The notes under the pieces: generated by a model
The model's database searches: none
What the model was told of the DNA's origin: nothing
The model's input: only the letters and a program-made list of their open reading frames with translations
NCBI GenBank assembly: GCA_019308145.1
Contig: JAFDIG010000110.1
Span: forward strand, 1-7,116
Direction of reading: 5' to 3'
Source of the DNA: Deltaproteobacteria bacterium
Lineage (GTDB): Bacteria > Desulfobacterota > JAFDIG01
DNA length: 7,116 nucleotides
Translations under genes and position numbers: made by a program
Part shown: positions 6,255-7,116 of the stretch, piece after piece
Layout of the letters: the number at the start of each line of letters is the position of its first letter
Position numbering within the stretch: position 1 is the first letter of the stretch

Positions 6255-7116
6255 TTAAGTTATGGTTTCTTCTCTATGGTCAAATACTCTTTTGCTTTTT
6301 CTCTGACTTCTTGGGAGAGCTCCATAATCAACTATTTCAACCTTACCAGAAACCATAATCCGTTTTTTTATTTCTCCCTCAATAATGGTTGAGAGTTCTT
6401 TATCTTTTGATGGATCCCTACCTTTTTCTCTTTCCACCTTTATGGTCATATAATCTTTACCATCGGCTTTTCTTTCTAAATGCACTTGATATTCACTGCC
6501 AATACCATTTATGCCTGACAAAATATGATCTATCTGACTAGGATATATATTTACTGCTCTAAAAATAAACATATCATCAGTTCTGCCAAGTAATCTATCA
6601 TGACGAGGGAGTATAGAACCACATGGGCATTCACCAGGAATTATTCTTGTGAGGTCCCTTGTGCGATATCTTACTAAAGGGGAAGCTTCTTTTCTAAGAG
6701 TGGTAACCACCATTTCGCCTGTCTCCCCTTCAGGCACTGGTTCAAGTGTATCAGGATCTAAAATCTCAAGTATATAATAATCTGCCCAATAATGAATACC
6801 TGTATGATATATACAATCTAAACCTGTCCCAGGCCCATATAATTCTGTCATTCCTGGGATATCAAATATATGTTCAACACCTAAAAGATCTTTAATTCGT
6901 GCTCGCATTGCATCACTACTTCTTTCTGATCCAAAAATCACCTTTTTAAGATTTATTTTCTCTTTTAAACCTCTTTTTTCAATCTCCTCAGCCATCAGGA
7001 GTCCCATAGAAGCAGTACAACATAAGACTGTAGATTGAAAATCAATAAGAAATTCACACTGCATATCAACATTACCAGGACCAATAGGTATGGCCATAGC
7101 ACCAAAACGCTCAACA
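6255..7116 (-). CDS. Phenylacetate-CoA ligase (PaaK)-family acyl-CoA ligase, 5' end outside the window
   Basis: This AMP-forming ligase makes an acyl-CoA from a carboxylic acid, ATP and CoA. About 286 residues are visible against roughly 430 in the family, so some 150 N-terminal residues lie beyond the window edge. The frame stays open upstream of ATG 7097 (VERFGA precedes it), so that Met is internal. Numbering from the first whole codon at 7115, motifs are STVLCCTASMG (28-38), FGSERSSDAMR (61-71), GMTELYGPG (88-96), RYRTRDL (149-155), CPCG (163-166), GRTDDM (177-182) and the C-terminal PRSQRKSKRVFD (268-279), which carries the likely adenylation lysine. All are PaaK-like rather than benzoate-CoA ligase-like. 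The known family acts on phenylacetate, indoleacetate, other aryl-acetates and similar acids. The gene is in line with and upstream of the molybdenum hydroxylase genes, so the two may share a substrate pathway. The true substrate is not readable. Confidence 0.92.
   Translation of the reverse strand, partial: VERFGAMAIPIGPGNVDMQCEFLIDFQSTVLCCTASMGLLMAEEIEKRGLKEKINLKKVIFGSERSSDAMRARIKDLLGVEHIFDIPGMTELYGPGTGLDCIYHTGIHYWADYYILEILDPDTLEPVPEGETGEMVVTTLRKEASPLVRYRTRDLTRIIPGECPCGSILPRHDRLLGRTDDMFIFRAVNIYPSQIDHILSGINGIGSEYQVHLERKADGKDYMTIKVEREKGRDPSKDKELSTIIEGEIKKRIMVSGKVEIVDYGALPRSQRKSKRVFDHREETIT

Overview
The window looks like catabolic or accessory chromosome of an AT-rich, probably strictly anaerobic bacterium. 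Purine-rich Shine-Dalgarno sites (GGAGG/AGGAGG), tightly packed operons and the mix of enzymes fit a sulfate-reducing or syntrophic Desulfobacterota or a low-GC Firmicute. The sequence alone does not settle the lineage. No rRNA, tRNA, CRISPR array, insertion sequence or transposase gene was seen.

Layout: two gene blocks converge on a junction near 2.47 kb. On the + strand, positions 1-2155 hold an aconitase-superfamily hydratase large subunit (LeuC/homoaconitase/dimethylmaleate-hydratase type). It overlaps by 11 bases a lyase of the isocitrate lyase/PEP mutase superfamily. After them come about 340 bases without an intact gene. These hold the broken 5' end of a FAD-dependent fumarate-reductase-like flavoprotein, interrupted by an in-frame TGA and cut off soon after the FAD-binding fold. 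A perfect 30-base palindrome follows, probably a bidirectional terminator.

On the - strand, read from 7116 down to 2498, come a phenylacetate-CoA ligase-like enzyme (5' end outside the window) and then the three subunits of a xanthine dehydrogenase-family molybdenum hydroxylase: FAD subunit, 2Fe-2S subunit, molybdopterin subunit. The last two overlap at their stop/start codons. The operon ends in the palindrome, whose right arm includes the final stop codon.

How they may work together: the + strand pair is a hydratase plus C-C lyase module that could hydrate an unsaturated di- or tricarboxylate and split the product into two small acids, one of them an alpha-keto acid. The - strand operon could activate a carboxylic acid as its CoA thioester and hydroxylate a ring or activated carbon with water as oxygen source. 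Aconitase-type dimethylmaleate hydratase, ICL-type dimethylmalate lyase and a molybdenum hydroxylase all occur together in anaerobic nicotinate fermentation (Eubacterium barkeri). That is the closest known pathway I can name, but the substrate here is unproven and the truncated flavoprotein suggests the two blocks were brought together by a rearrangement.
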